From Candidatus Electrothrix aarhusensis (GTDB taxonomy: Bacteria; Desulfobacterota; Desulfobulbia; Desulfobulbales; Desulfobulbaceae), in NCBI GenBank assembly GCA_004028505.1, contig MTKO01000041.1, forward strand, positions 1-64,000: DNA of 64,000 nt, in the 5' to 3' direction. Shown in pieces: positions 38,710 through 45,563 of the stretch. The notes beneath the pieces are model-generated. The model was not told the origin of the DNA. It worked only from the letters and a program-made list of their open reading frames with translations, and made no database searches. The translations under genes and the position numbers were made by a program. Within the stretch, counting starts at the first letter, position 1. The number at the start of each line of letters is the position of its first letter.

Positions 38710-38880
38710 ATGGAACTTGAATGTGCAAAATACGGAGAAAAAATGCATGCAGAGCAAGCAACCTGTCGTCATCCGGGAGATTACTGCCAACACAGAACGT
38801 CCTGCATGATTCAATTCATTGAGCGGGAAAATAGAGGTAAAAAAACAAAAGCTGAAACAGAAAATGAAAAAAAAGATTGA
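38710..38880 (+). CDS. Small four-cysteine protein (56 aa)
   Basis: Starts MELECAKYGEKMHAEQATC and continues RHPGDYCQHRTSCMIQFIERE with a Lys/Glu tail. A GGAG ribosome site lies eight bases before the ATG. Four cysteines at about residues 5, 19, 26 and 32 follow the pattern C-x2-Y, C, GxYC, C-x4-F/I, closely resembling the 62-aa protein at 5854-6042 (C-x2-Y, C, GEC, C-x4-I). Probably a small zinc- or Fe-S-binding protein. The next gene (39021) lies on the same strand. It is too short for standard ORF cut-offs. Confidence 0.6.
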   Translation: MELECAKYGEKMHAEQATCRHPGDYCQHRTSCMIQFIERENRGKKTKAETENEKKD

Positions 38881-39020
38881 TGCGTTCTCAGCTTTTCGAC
38901 GGACAAAGCAAAAAAAACGATAGGCAGCAGTACGTGATGTGTCCATTATCAGGGCATGATAGGACAAATGAGTCCGTTATGACCCGCCAACATATACTTG
39001 TCCACGGGAAACGATATATT

Positions 39021-39824
39021 ATGGGTATCCTGATCAAAAAAACTCTGCACCCCCTTGTTCTTTTCTTATTCTGTACACTCTGTTTTTCTGCTGCTGAGGG
39101 GTTAGCAGCTAACAAGGAACTCCGTATCTCGGATGCAGCCTGTGATATTCAGTACGCAAGCCAGAGAATCGCTAAAACATATTTTTATAAAGAGCTTGAT
39201 ATACGATATGAAATCGCTGTTCAGCAGCTGAAAGAAGGCATTGCAGAGCTTGACAACAACATACCGGTACTGCAACAAGGTCTCCAGGGCAAGGAACAGG
39301 ATAATATCATGAAGTTTCTTCTTTCCTCCTATGATAAACTCAAAGCGATTCTGCCTAAACCTTACAGTAACGAAAACGGTGCAATGGTCATAGATGCCAG
39401 TGAATCACTGTTTGAAGCTGCCGAATTCCTTGCCGAAGCACATCTTCCGAAGGACAGAAACACCGTAGAAATCATGCTGGGTGATATTCAACGCCAGCTG
39501 CGCTTATTGGAGAGAATTAACAAATATTATATTGCTCATCACGCTGGCATTGAAAACGAAGATAACTTTATTCAGCTCAAGCAGTCTGTCTCTGGTTTTG
39601 AGGCAGGGATAAGTAAAATCACTGAACAGGAAAACCATCCAGAAGCATTAGACAAGCATGTTAACAGTATCAACAAACTCTGGCCGATTGCCAAAGATTT
39701 CTATCTAGGCATCCAAAGCCGAGCACAGCCTGTTATTGTTCTGGCAGCCACAGATAAGCTGATTGAAGAGCTAGTTGCCCTGGAAAAGCACTATAAAAAA
39801 GAGGCCTCACTTACTAAGAAGTAA
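39021..39824 (+). CDS. Exported helical protein, PilJ-N-like
   Basis: 267 residues. A signal peptide (PLVLFLFCTLCFSAAEGLAA) precedes an all-helical mature region. The segment ISDAACDIQYASQRIAKTYFY resembles the type IV pilus methyl-accepting (PilJ) N-terminal sensory domain, whose signature is AGRQRMLSQRIAK, and a second similar helical set follows around residue 150. There is no second membrane segment or output domain, so it may be a free periplasmic binding protein. Only 46 bases separate it from the next secreted gene, so the two may be co-transcribed. Confidence 0.65.
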   Translation: MGILIKKTLHPLVLFLFCTLCFSAAEGLAANKELRISDAACDIQYASQRIAKTYFYKELDIRYEIAVQQLKEGIAELDNNIPVLQQGLQGKEQDNIMKFLLSSYDKLKAILPKPYSNENGAMVIDASESLFEAAEFLAEAHLPKDRNTVEIMLGDIQRQLRLLERINKYYIAHHAGIENEDNFIQLKQSVSGFEAGISKITEQENHPEALDKHVNSINKLWPIAKDFYLGIQSRAQPVIVLAATDKLIEELVALEKHYKKEASLTKK

Positions 39825-39870
39825 GTGAGTGCCCATGACCCTCCGAAAAATAATACTGAGGAAAATCGTG

Positions 39871-40773
39871 ATGAAAAAGGCAGGGCAAGTATTTTCTCTT
39901 GCAGTTATTCTCCTGATGACCTTTTGGGTAACCGGGGCATTTTCTTGAGGACCCAAGCGCATCGCGGTCAGCGATGTCGGCTTTTCAACACCTGAGTCTG
40001 TCGAATATTATGCAAATGAAGATGTCTATCTGGTGAGCAATATCAACGGCAACTCGGCTGAAGCTGACGGTAACGGATTTATTTCTAAGCTCAGGCAGAA
40101 CGGCAATGTTATTGCACTCAAGTGGCTTGACGGCAGCAAGGACGATGTGACGCTCAATGCGCCGAAAGGGATGGCTATTGCGGGTACTGATACGGGCAAG
40201 TATCTGTTTATCGCGGATCTTAATCAGGTACAGGTTTTTGCCCTGCCCGGCGGCGAACAGAAGGCATCCATTGACATCAAAGGCAGTACCTTTCTGAATG
40301 GCATGACACCCGGCCCGGACGGCTCAGTCTATGTGATCGACACCGGCTTTGCCGGAGGCATGGAGCCATCCGGCACCGATGCAGTGTATCAGGTCTGGGC
40401 TGACGGCAAATACAAGGTTATTCTTCAGGATAAGGATATGGGGCATCCCAACGGTATTTGGTATGATAACGGCCAACTTATTGTGAACACCTTGGGCTCA
40501 GGGGAGCTGTTCAGCATTGATTCTGCCGGACAACGAACTGCTCTGCCGACACCACCCGCTGGCGGCCTAGATGGTCTAGTCAAGTTGAAAGACGGGCGGC
40601 TGATTGTGTCAAGTTGGGCAGGTTCTGCGATTTATGCGCTGGGTAAGAATGGGAAATTCACCGTGCTGGCGAATAAGTTGGTTTCTCCGGCGGATCTTGG
40701 TGTGGACACCAAACGGCATCGCTTACTGGTGCCGTTGTTTAAGGAAAACAAAGTGGTTATTTTGCCTTATTGA
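39871..40773 (+). CDS. Exported SMP-30/NHL-like beta-propeller protein with in-frame TGA
   Basis: 300 codons. The ATG at 39871 opens a signal peptide (LAVILLMTFWVTGAFS), followed directly by an in-frame TGA at 39946-39948 and then, in the same frame, GPKRIAVSDVGFSTPESVEYYANEDVYLVSNINGN, the usual opening of SMP-30-like propellers. The remainder (LNGMTPGPDGSVYVIDTG, GHPNGIWYDNGQLIVN, GGLDGLVKLKDGRLIVSSW) is intact to 40773. The TGA could be selenocysteine, since a SECIS-like hairpin starts 11 bases downstream, or a point error or mutation. If the signal peptide is cut after AFS, residue 26 would be the mature N-terminus. The next downstream start, a GTG at 40033, would lose export. Confidence 0.75.
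39959..39977 (+). promoter_or_regulatory. SECIS-like hairpin downstream of the in-frame TGA
   Basis: GCATCGC (39959-39965) pairs with GCGATGT (39971-39977) through seven pairs including one G-U, closing the loop GGTCA. It starts after a 10-base gap from the TGA. Bacterial SECIS elements, such as E. coli fdhF, have about this spacing and a GGUC-type apical loop. The fit is good by eye but such short hairpins can arise by chance. Confidence 0.5.
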
Positions 40774-40823
40774 GCTATAATTTTACGGATACATATAAAT
40801 AAACTCCTTTCATTCAGGCGATC

Positions 40824-41693
40824 ATGGACTTCTTAGATGTAAAAACCGACTTCGCCTTCAAGCGAGTCTTTGGCAGCGAGCAGTCCAAGGAAATCCTCAT
40901 CGATTTCCTCAACGCGGTCATTGACTTCGAGGATGCCGGAATTACGGACCTCACTATTGTTGATCCGTACCAAGTACCTTTACTCAAAGGCATGAAAGAC
41001 AGCTATGTTGATGTCAAGGCCGTCCTCTCGGATCATCGTAAGGTGATCATTGAGATGCAGGTGCTCAATGTGGAGGGCTTTGAAAAACGTGTGCTGTATA
41101 ATGCGGCCAAACTGTATTCCAATCAGCTGAAGAAATCAGAAAAGTATGCGACTCTGGAACCAGTCATCGCCCTGACCATTACTGATTTCGAGATGTTTCC
41201 TGAATTCGACCGGGTGATTTCCTACTGGAACCTGCGGGAAAAAGAGAGCTTTGTTCAATACAGCGGTGATATTGAACTCATTTTTATAGAGCTGCCTAAA
41301 TTTACTAAGAACGAGAAAGAACTGTGCTCGGTGACGGATAAATGGATTTATTTTATCAAAAATGCAGGTGAACTTGATTTTGTCCCGAAAACATTTTCCG
41401 AGCCGAACCTGCTTGATGCCTTTGATCTGGCGAACACCGCCGGAATGAACGAAGACGAGCTTGAAGTACAGTTTAAACGCCGTGATTTTATCTGGCTACA
41501 GAAAGGTTCGCTGGAAAAAGCACGAAAAGACGGGGTACAGGAAGGGATACAGGAAGGACTGGAGAAAGGAAAACGGGAAGCAAAGCTCTCTATCGCCCGA
41601 AACCTGCTGGCACAGAATATTGCTCCTGAAATTATTGCCTCTAGCACAGGATTATCCAAGGAACTCATTATCCGCCTAAGAGATCAAGAATAA
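40824..41693 (+). CDS. Rpn-family recombination-promoting nuclease / PD-(D/E)XK transposase-like protein
   Basis: 289 residues: MDFLDVKTDFAFKRVFGSEQ, ILIDFLNAVI, then the nuclease core DSYVDVKAVLSDHRKVIIEMQV (D...ExQ) and YNAAKLYSNQLKKSEKY. These match the PDDEXK_2 (PF12784) family. A charged helical segment GVQEGIQEGLEKGKREA and a final small helical domain (GLSKELIIRL) are typical. Rpn proteins are nucleases that stimulate RecA-independent recombination. It is usually multicopy in genomes. Flanked by unrelated genes. Confidence 0.87.
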   Translation: MDFLDVKTDFAFKRVFGSEQSKEILIDFLNAVIDFEDAGITDLTIVDPYQVPLLKGMKDSYVDVKAVLSDHRKVIIEMQVLNVEGFEKRVLYNAAKLYSNQLKKSEKYATLEPVIALTITDFEMFPEFDRVISYWNLREKESFVQYSGDIELIFIELPKFTKNEKELCSVTDKWIYFIKNAGELDFVPKTFSEPNLLDAFDLANTAGMNEDELEVQFKRRDFIWLQKGSLEKARKDGVQEGIQEGLEKGKREAKLSIARNLLAQNIAPEIIASSTGLSKELIIRLRDQE

Positions 41694-41784
41694 AACCGGT
41701 TGCCGAATGCAACTGACCTCTTTCAGAAGTTTTTGCTGAGCAGCAAACAGACTCGTTATTATTTCAATCACAATCTACAAAAAA

Positions 41785-42161
41785 ATGCCTGAACTCAATT
41801 TCACAAAATCAAAAGACGGTCTCCTGCCCGCCATCGCGCAGGACGCAGCCAGCGGCGACGTCCTCATGCTGGCCTACATCAACGAAGAATCCTGGCAAAA
41901 AACCCTGGAAACCGGCAAGGCCCATTACTGGAGCCGTTCCCGCAATAAACTCTGGCTCAAAGGCGAATCCTCCGGTCATGTCCAGATAGTCAAAGAGATC
42001 CTGGTGGATTGCGACCAAGACACCGTGATTTTCAAGGTGGAGCAACTGGGCGGCGCAGCCTGCCATAAAGCTATGCCAGCTGTTTCTTTCGCCGGGTGAA
42101 GGGCGATGAACTAGAGATCATCGCTGAGCCGGTTTTTGATCCGGCCAAGGTGTATGGATGA
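41785..42161 (+). CDS. hisI: Phosphoribosyl-AMP cyclohydrolase HisI (frame broken once)
   Basis: Third step of histidine synthesis. Visible: [60 protein letters not shown] with zinc-binding cysteines. The first frame ends at 42099 in unrelated residues. The next frame continues [17 protein letters not shown] and reaches TGA at 42159-42161. One missing G at about 42070 (HKG) restores a 125-residue monofunctional HisI. It is followed by hisG 67 bases downstream. Confidence 0.92.
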
Positions 42162-42228
42162 TGACAATGCAGGGGGTGAAAAATCTTTCGCCCTTACGAT
42201 AATAATATCGCGTACTATTGAGGATATC

Positions 42229-43101
42229 ATGAGTGTATTAAAGATAGGCATACCCAAAGGTAGCCTAGAAAAGGCAACCATTGCCCTGTTTGAAAAATCT
42301 GGCTGGAAGATCAAAATGGCATCCAGAAACTACTTCCCCGAGGTGGACGACCCGGAGCTATCCGTCTACATCTGCCGCCCGCAAGAAATGTCTCGTTATA
42401 TTGAGGACGGACTCCTGGATGCCGGAATCACCGGCAAGGACTGGACCCTGGAAAACGAATCGGACGTGGTTGTGATTGAGGACTTGGTATATTCCAAGGT
42501 CAGCAAGAAACCGACCCGCTGGGTCATTGCCGTGCCTGGTGATTCCCCAATCACCACGGTGGAACAGCTGGACGGCAAACGCATTTCCACGGAGCTGGTC
42601 AATGTCACCCAGAGTTTCTTTAAAGAGCGGAACATGAACGTGGACATCTCCTTTTCCTGGGGAGCCACTGAAGCCAAGGCCGTTTCCGGTCTGGCAGACG
42701 CCATTGTCGAGGTCACAGAGACCGAGGCCACCATCCGGGCCCACGGGTTGCGGGTCATCCACGAGCTGATGCAGTCCAACACCCAGCTGATTGCCAGCCA
42801 TCAGGCATTGGAAGATTCCTGGAAAAAAGAAAAGATCAATGATATTGCTATGCTCCTGCAAGGAGCACTGCGGGCGGATAAAATCGTCGCCCTGAAAATG
42901 AACGTACCCGAAGAACGCTTCGACGAAATCCTAGAGATCCTGCCCAGCGTTACCGCGCCCACAGTGGCTCGCCTCTATAAGCAGCCCTGGTTCTCGGTGG
43001 AGACGGTCATCTCCGAGCATCAGGTCCGCGATCTGATCCCGCAGCTGAAAAAGATCGGGGCTGAAGGAATTATTGAGTATTCCCTGAACAAGGTGATTTA
43101 A
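42229..43101 (+). CDS. hisG: ATP phosphoribosyltransferase HisG (long form)
   Basis: 290 residues: IGIPKGSLEKATIALFEKSGW, PQEMSRYIEDGLLDAGITGKDW, VEVTETEATIRAHGLRVI (phosphoribosyl-binding region) and a C-terminal regulatory domain ending DLIPQLKKIGAEGIIEYSLNKVI. The C-terminal domain marks the self-sufficient long form that needs no HisZ and is feedback-inhibited by histidine. The ATG at 42229 follows GAGGATATC. In operon with hisI. Confidence 0.95.
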   Translation: MSVLKIGIPKGSLEKATIALFEKSGWKIKMASRNYFPEVDDPELSVYICRPQEMSRYIEDGLLDAGITGKDWTLENESDVVVIEDLVYSKVSKKPTRWVIAVPGDSPITTVEQLDGKRISTELVNVTQSFFKERNMNVDISFSWGATEAKAVSGLADAIVEVTETEATIRAHGLRVIHELMQSNTQLIASHQALEDSWKKEKINDIAMLLQGALRADKIVALKMNVPEERFDEILEILPSVTAPTVARLYKQPWFSVETVISEHQVRDLIPQLKKIGAEGIIEYSLNKVI

Positions 43102-43188
43102 AAAGATCCGTTGCCTGCCCCTAATGAACGCAACAGCGAGAGGAATTTCGCGCACCCGCACCCCACGGCCCTGAGGAGCCGCAAAGCA

Positions 43189-43815
43189 ATGATGAACTTC
43201 AACGAGGTGTCCTTTGTGGACTCGGTCTTCAGCCTGAAACGGCTGCCCGACCCTCTTTACCCAGAAATCGCTTTTGCCGGTCGCTCCAATGTGGGCAAAT
43301 CCAGCCTAATCAACAAGCTGATCAATCGCAAAAGCCTAGTCAAGACCAGCTCCAAACCGGGCAAGACCCAGAGTTTGAATTTTTTCGAGGTCAAGGAACG
43401 GATGTTCCTGGTGGATCTTCCCGGTTACGGTTTTGCCCGAGTGGGCCGCAAAGTGCATGCAGGCTGGGAGGAGTTGATCAGCGGGTATCTGCTGGAGCGG
43501 GAAACCCTTGCCTGCGTGGTGGTCATTATTGATCTACGGCACGAACTCAAGGCAACGGATCGGGAAATGTTGGACTGGTTACAGTATAACAACATCCCTG
43601 CCCTGCCCGTCTACACCAAGGCGGATAAGCTTTCCAAGAACCAGCAGAGCAAACAGGCAGCGGCCCTGGATGCGGCCCTGAATTTCGCTCCGGCGGACCG
43701 CCTCCTTTTTTCCGCCAAGACCAACCTGGGGTGTGAGGAATTACGGAACAGGCTGGCAGCCTATGGTGAATATAATGAATATGGTGAAACGAATGAAACT
43801 GATGAAGAAGAGTGA
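43189..43815 (+). CDS. engB: Ribosome biogenesis GTPase EngB (YsxC/YihA)
   Basis: 208 residues: IAFAGRSNVGKSSLINKL (G1), TSSKPGKTQSLNFF (G2), LVDLPGYGFARVG (G3), YTKADKLSKNQ (G4) and FSAKTNLG (G5). It assists 50S assembly. I place the start at the ATG at 43189, after GAGGAG. The in-frame upstream residues look untranslated. The C-terminus carries an acidic, repeated tail (EYNEYGETNETDEEE). Confidence 0.94.
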   Translation: MMNFNEVSFVDSVFSLKRLPDPLYPEIAFAGRSNVGKSSLINKLINRKSLVKTSSKPGKTQSLNFFEVKERMFLVDLPGYGFARVGRKVHAGWEELISGYLLERETLACVVVIIDLRHELKATDREMLDWLQYNNIPALPVYTKADKLSKNQQSKQAAALDAALNFAPADRLLFSAKTNLGCEELRNRLAAYGEYNEYGETNETDEEE

Positions 43816-43821
43816 ATAATC

Positions 43822-44403
43822 ATGGAATCCTTTGATGAACTTTTAGATATATCGACAAAAATCCACGGCCATATCTGCGCCGGGCAGGTCATCGGGGTGC
43901 GCATGTCCATGCTGGGCCTTGAGCGCATCAATATAACTGACCCCAAGGGTGCGGATCGAAAAAAACTGTATGTGCTGGTGGAAATTGACCGTTGCGCTAC
44001 CGATGCCATTCAATCAGTCACCGGGTGTAGCCTGGGCAAGCGTTCTATGCGCTGGATGGATTTCGGGATCATGGCGGCCACCTTTGTTAATCTGGAGACC
44101 GGCAAGGCGGTCCGGATAACGGCACGGGAGGAATCCCGTGAGCTCTCCAAAAAATACTGTCCAGAGATCAGCGAGAAATACCAACGGCAGCTGGCCGCCT
44201 ATAGGGTCATGCCGGAAGCGGAACTCTTTACCGTGCAGGAGGTAAAAGCCATCATCCCGGATTGCGATATGCCGGGCCGTCCCCAACGTCGGGTGCAATG
44301 CGAGCAATGCGGCGATCATGTTCAGGACAGCCGGGACGTGGAGCAGGAAGGAAAGATCCTTTGCCGGGCCTGTGCTGGCCAACGGTATTATGAGCCGGTC
44401 TGA
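43822..44403 (+). CDS. FmdE-like protein with C-terminal zinc finger
   Basis: 193 residues. The FmdE domain occupies about 1-150, with HGHICAGQVIGVRMSMLGL, EIDRCATDAIQSVTGCSLGKRS and FVNLETGKAVRI. A C-terminal finger follows: VQCEQCGDHVQDSRDV then ILCRACAG (two CxxC pairs). Named after subunit E of formylmethanofuran dehydrogenase, the family also occurs in sulfate reducers lacking that enzyme, where it may be a metal-binding accessory to molybdenum or tungsten enzymes. No formate or formylmethanofuran dehydrogenase lies nearby. It starts six bases after engB. Confidence 0.85.
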   Translation: MESFDELLDISTKIHGHICAGQVIGVRMSMLGLERINITDPKGADRKKLYVLVEIDRCATDAIQSVTGCSLGKRSMRWMDFGIMAATFVNLETGKAVRITAREESRELSKKYCPEISEKYQRQLAAYRVMPEAELFTVQEVKAIIPDCDMPGRPQRRVQCEQCGDHVQDSRDVEQEGKILCRACAGQRYYEPV

Positions 44404-44443
44404 GCAGCACGTTTGATTTCATTTTGTAGGAGGAGGTATATCA

Positions 44444-44749
44444 ATGACCATTTCCAAAAGCCGCAAAGAATTCATCAAAGCACTGCTCAAGAAGAAGCTC
44501 TGTAACGAAAAGGAAATTCAGAAAATTGTACTTTTCGGTTCCTTCCTGAGCTCAGAAGAGCCCAATGACATTGATGTTGCGGTCTTCCAGGATAGCGATG
44601 AAAAATACTTACCCCTTGCGATGAAATACCGGAAACTTGTTCGGGAGATCGCAAAAATACTTCCTGTTGACGTGATTCCGCTCAAGTCGGCTGCAAACGG
44701 TACGTTTCTGCGTGAAATAGAAGCTGGGGAAATAATCTATGAGAAATGA
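44444..44749 (+). CDS. MNT-type nucleotidyltransferase (antitoxin of a HEPN pair)
   Basis: 101 residues. The minimal nucleotidyltransferase signature GSFLSSEEPNDIDVAV (GS...DxD) is clear, preceded by a short helical segment. In MNT/HEPN modules this protein adds AMP units to the HEPN ribonuclease and neutralises it. A strong ribosome site (AGGAGGAGG) precedes the ATG. It overlaps the HEPN gene by 11 bases. Confidence 0.85.
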   Translation: MTISKSRKEFIKALLKKKLCNEKEIQKIVLFGSFLSSEEPNDIDVAVFQDSDEKYLPLAMKYRKLVREIAKILPVDVIPLKSAANGTFLREIEAGEIIYEK

Positions 44750-45128
44750 AACCCGGAGATGGTTGCAATATGCTGAGGAAAATTTTGCATCGGCAAGGCT
44801 CCTGCTTCAAAGCAGTCTGTTCAATCCTTGCTTACAAAACGTACAGCAGGCGGTAGAAAAAGCACTGAAGGCTATTCTCATCGAAAAAGCTATCAAGCTG
44901 AAAAAGACACATGATATTCTCACGATCAAATACCTCCTCAACGAGCATGGACTTGATATTGACCTGTCCGATGATGATTGCGACTTCCTGAATTCCATCT
45001 ACCTGCCGTCCAAATATCCGGTAGGCAGTGTTCTTGCCGATTATGAACCCGATGAAACGATATGCCAGGAAGCCATTACGATTGCGGAGAAAGCCCTAGC
45101 TGCTACCAAACAGCTTATCGGTAGCTGA
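44739..45128 (+). CDS. HEPN-domain protein (toxin partner of MNT)
   Basis: 129 residues, all helical: WLQYAEENFASARLLLQ, NVQQAVEKALKAILIEK and LKKTHDILTIKYLL, the classical HEPN order. The strict RNase motif R-x4-6-H is not obvious at the usual site (KLKKTHDI), so ribonuclease activity is uncertain. The pair may instead be a substrate-binding/nucleotidyltransferase unit. Followed by a bidirectional terminator. Confidence 0.83.
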   Translation: MRNETRRWLQYAEENFASARLLLQSSLFNPCLQNVQQAVEKALKAILIEKAIKLKKTHDILTIKYLLNEHGLDIDLSDDDCDFLNSIYLPSKYPVGSVLADYEPDETICQEAITIAEKALAATKQLIGS

Positions 45129-45162
45129 GTAGCTGAGCAGCCATAAAAGAAAAAACAAAATA

Positions 45163-45190
45163 GGGCGGCATCAAGCCGCCCTTCTTATTC
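45163..45190. terminator. Bidirectional terminator between HEPN and gatC
   Basis: GGGCGGC (45163-45169) and GCCGCCC (45175-45181) enclose ATCAA. TTCTTATT follows on the plus strand and TATTTTGTTTTTTC on the minus strand, so it can end both the MNT/HEPN operon and gatC. Confidence 0.88.
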
Positions 45191-45476
45191 AACCCACAAC
45201 CTTGGGCACCACAAAAGCCTCGCCATTCTCTTTAGCCGTATTAGCTAAAGCTTTCTCGCGCGGCAGGGACTCTCTCACCTCATCTTCCCGAAAGGCATTG
45301 ATATGGCTTTGGGTATGGGTGGTCACTGGCACACCCTCAGTGTCCAGCTCATCCATCTTGGCCACATAACTGAGGATGTGATCCAGTTGCGGGGCCAGCT
45401 TCTCGATTTCATCTTCGGTCAATTCCAGACGGGCCAGCGCGGCCACCCGTTTTATTTCTTGTTTAGTTATTTTCAT
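45189..45476 (-). CDS. gatC: Asp-tRNA(Asn)/Glu-tRNA(Gln) amidotransferase subunit C
   Basis: 95 residues: VAALARLELTEDEIEKLAPQLDHILSYVAKMDELDTEGV and the C-terminal FREDEVRESLPREKAL, then FVVPKVVG, all standard GatC. It stabilises GatA in the transamidosome used where GlnRS or AsnRS is absent. gatA and gatB are not adjacent. Confidence 0.94.
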   Translation of the reverse strand: MKITKQEIKRVAALARLELTEDEIEKLAPQLDHILSYVAKMDELDTEGVPVTTHTQSHINAFREDEVRESLPREKALANTAKENGEAFVVPKVVG

Positions 45477-45563
45477 GATCTTGTTTTCTTTTATTGATTC
45501 ATAGAAATTTGTTCATAACAGAACAATGCCGTCGTTCCTGACGGCATTGTCCTTATGAGATAT

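Noticed and set aside
38695-38967. 90-codon minus-strand frame
   Set aside because: It is opposite the better-supported 56-aa gene and has no ribosome site.
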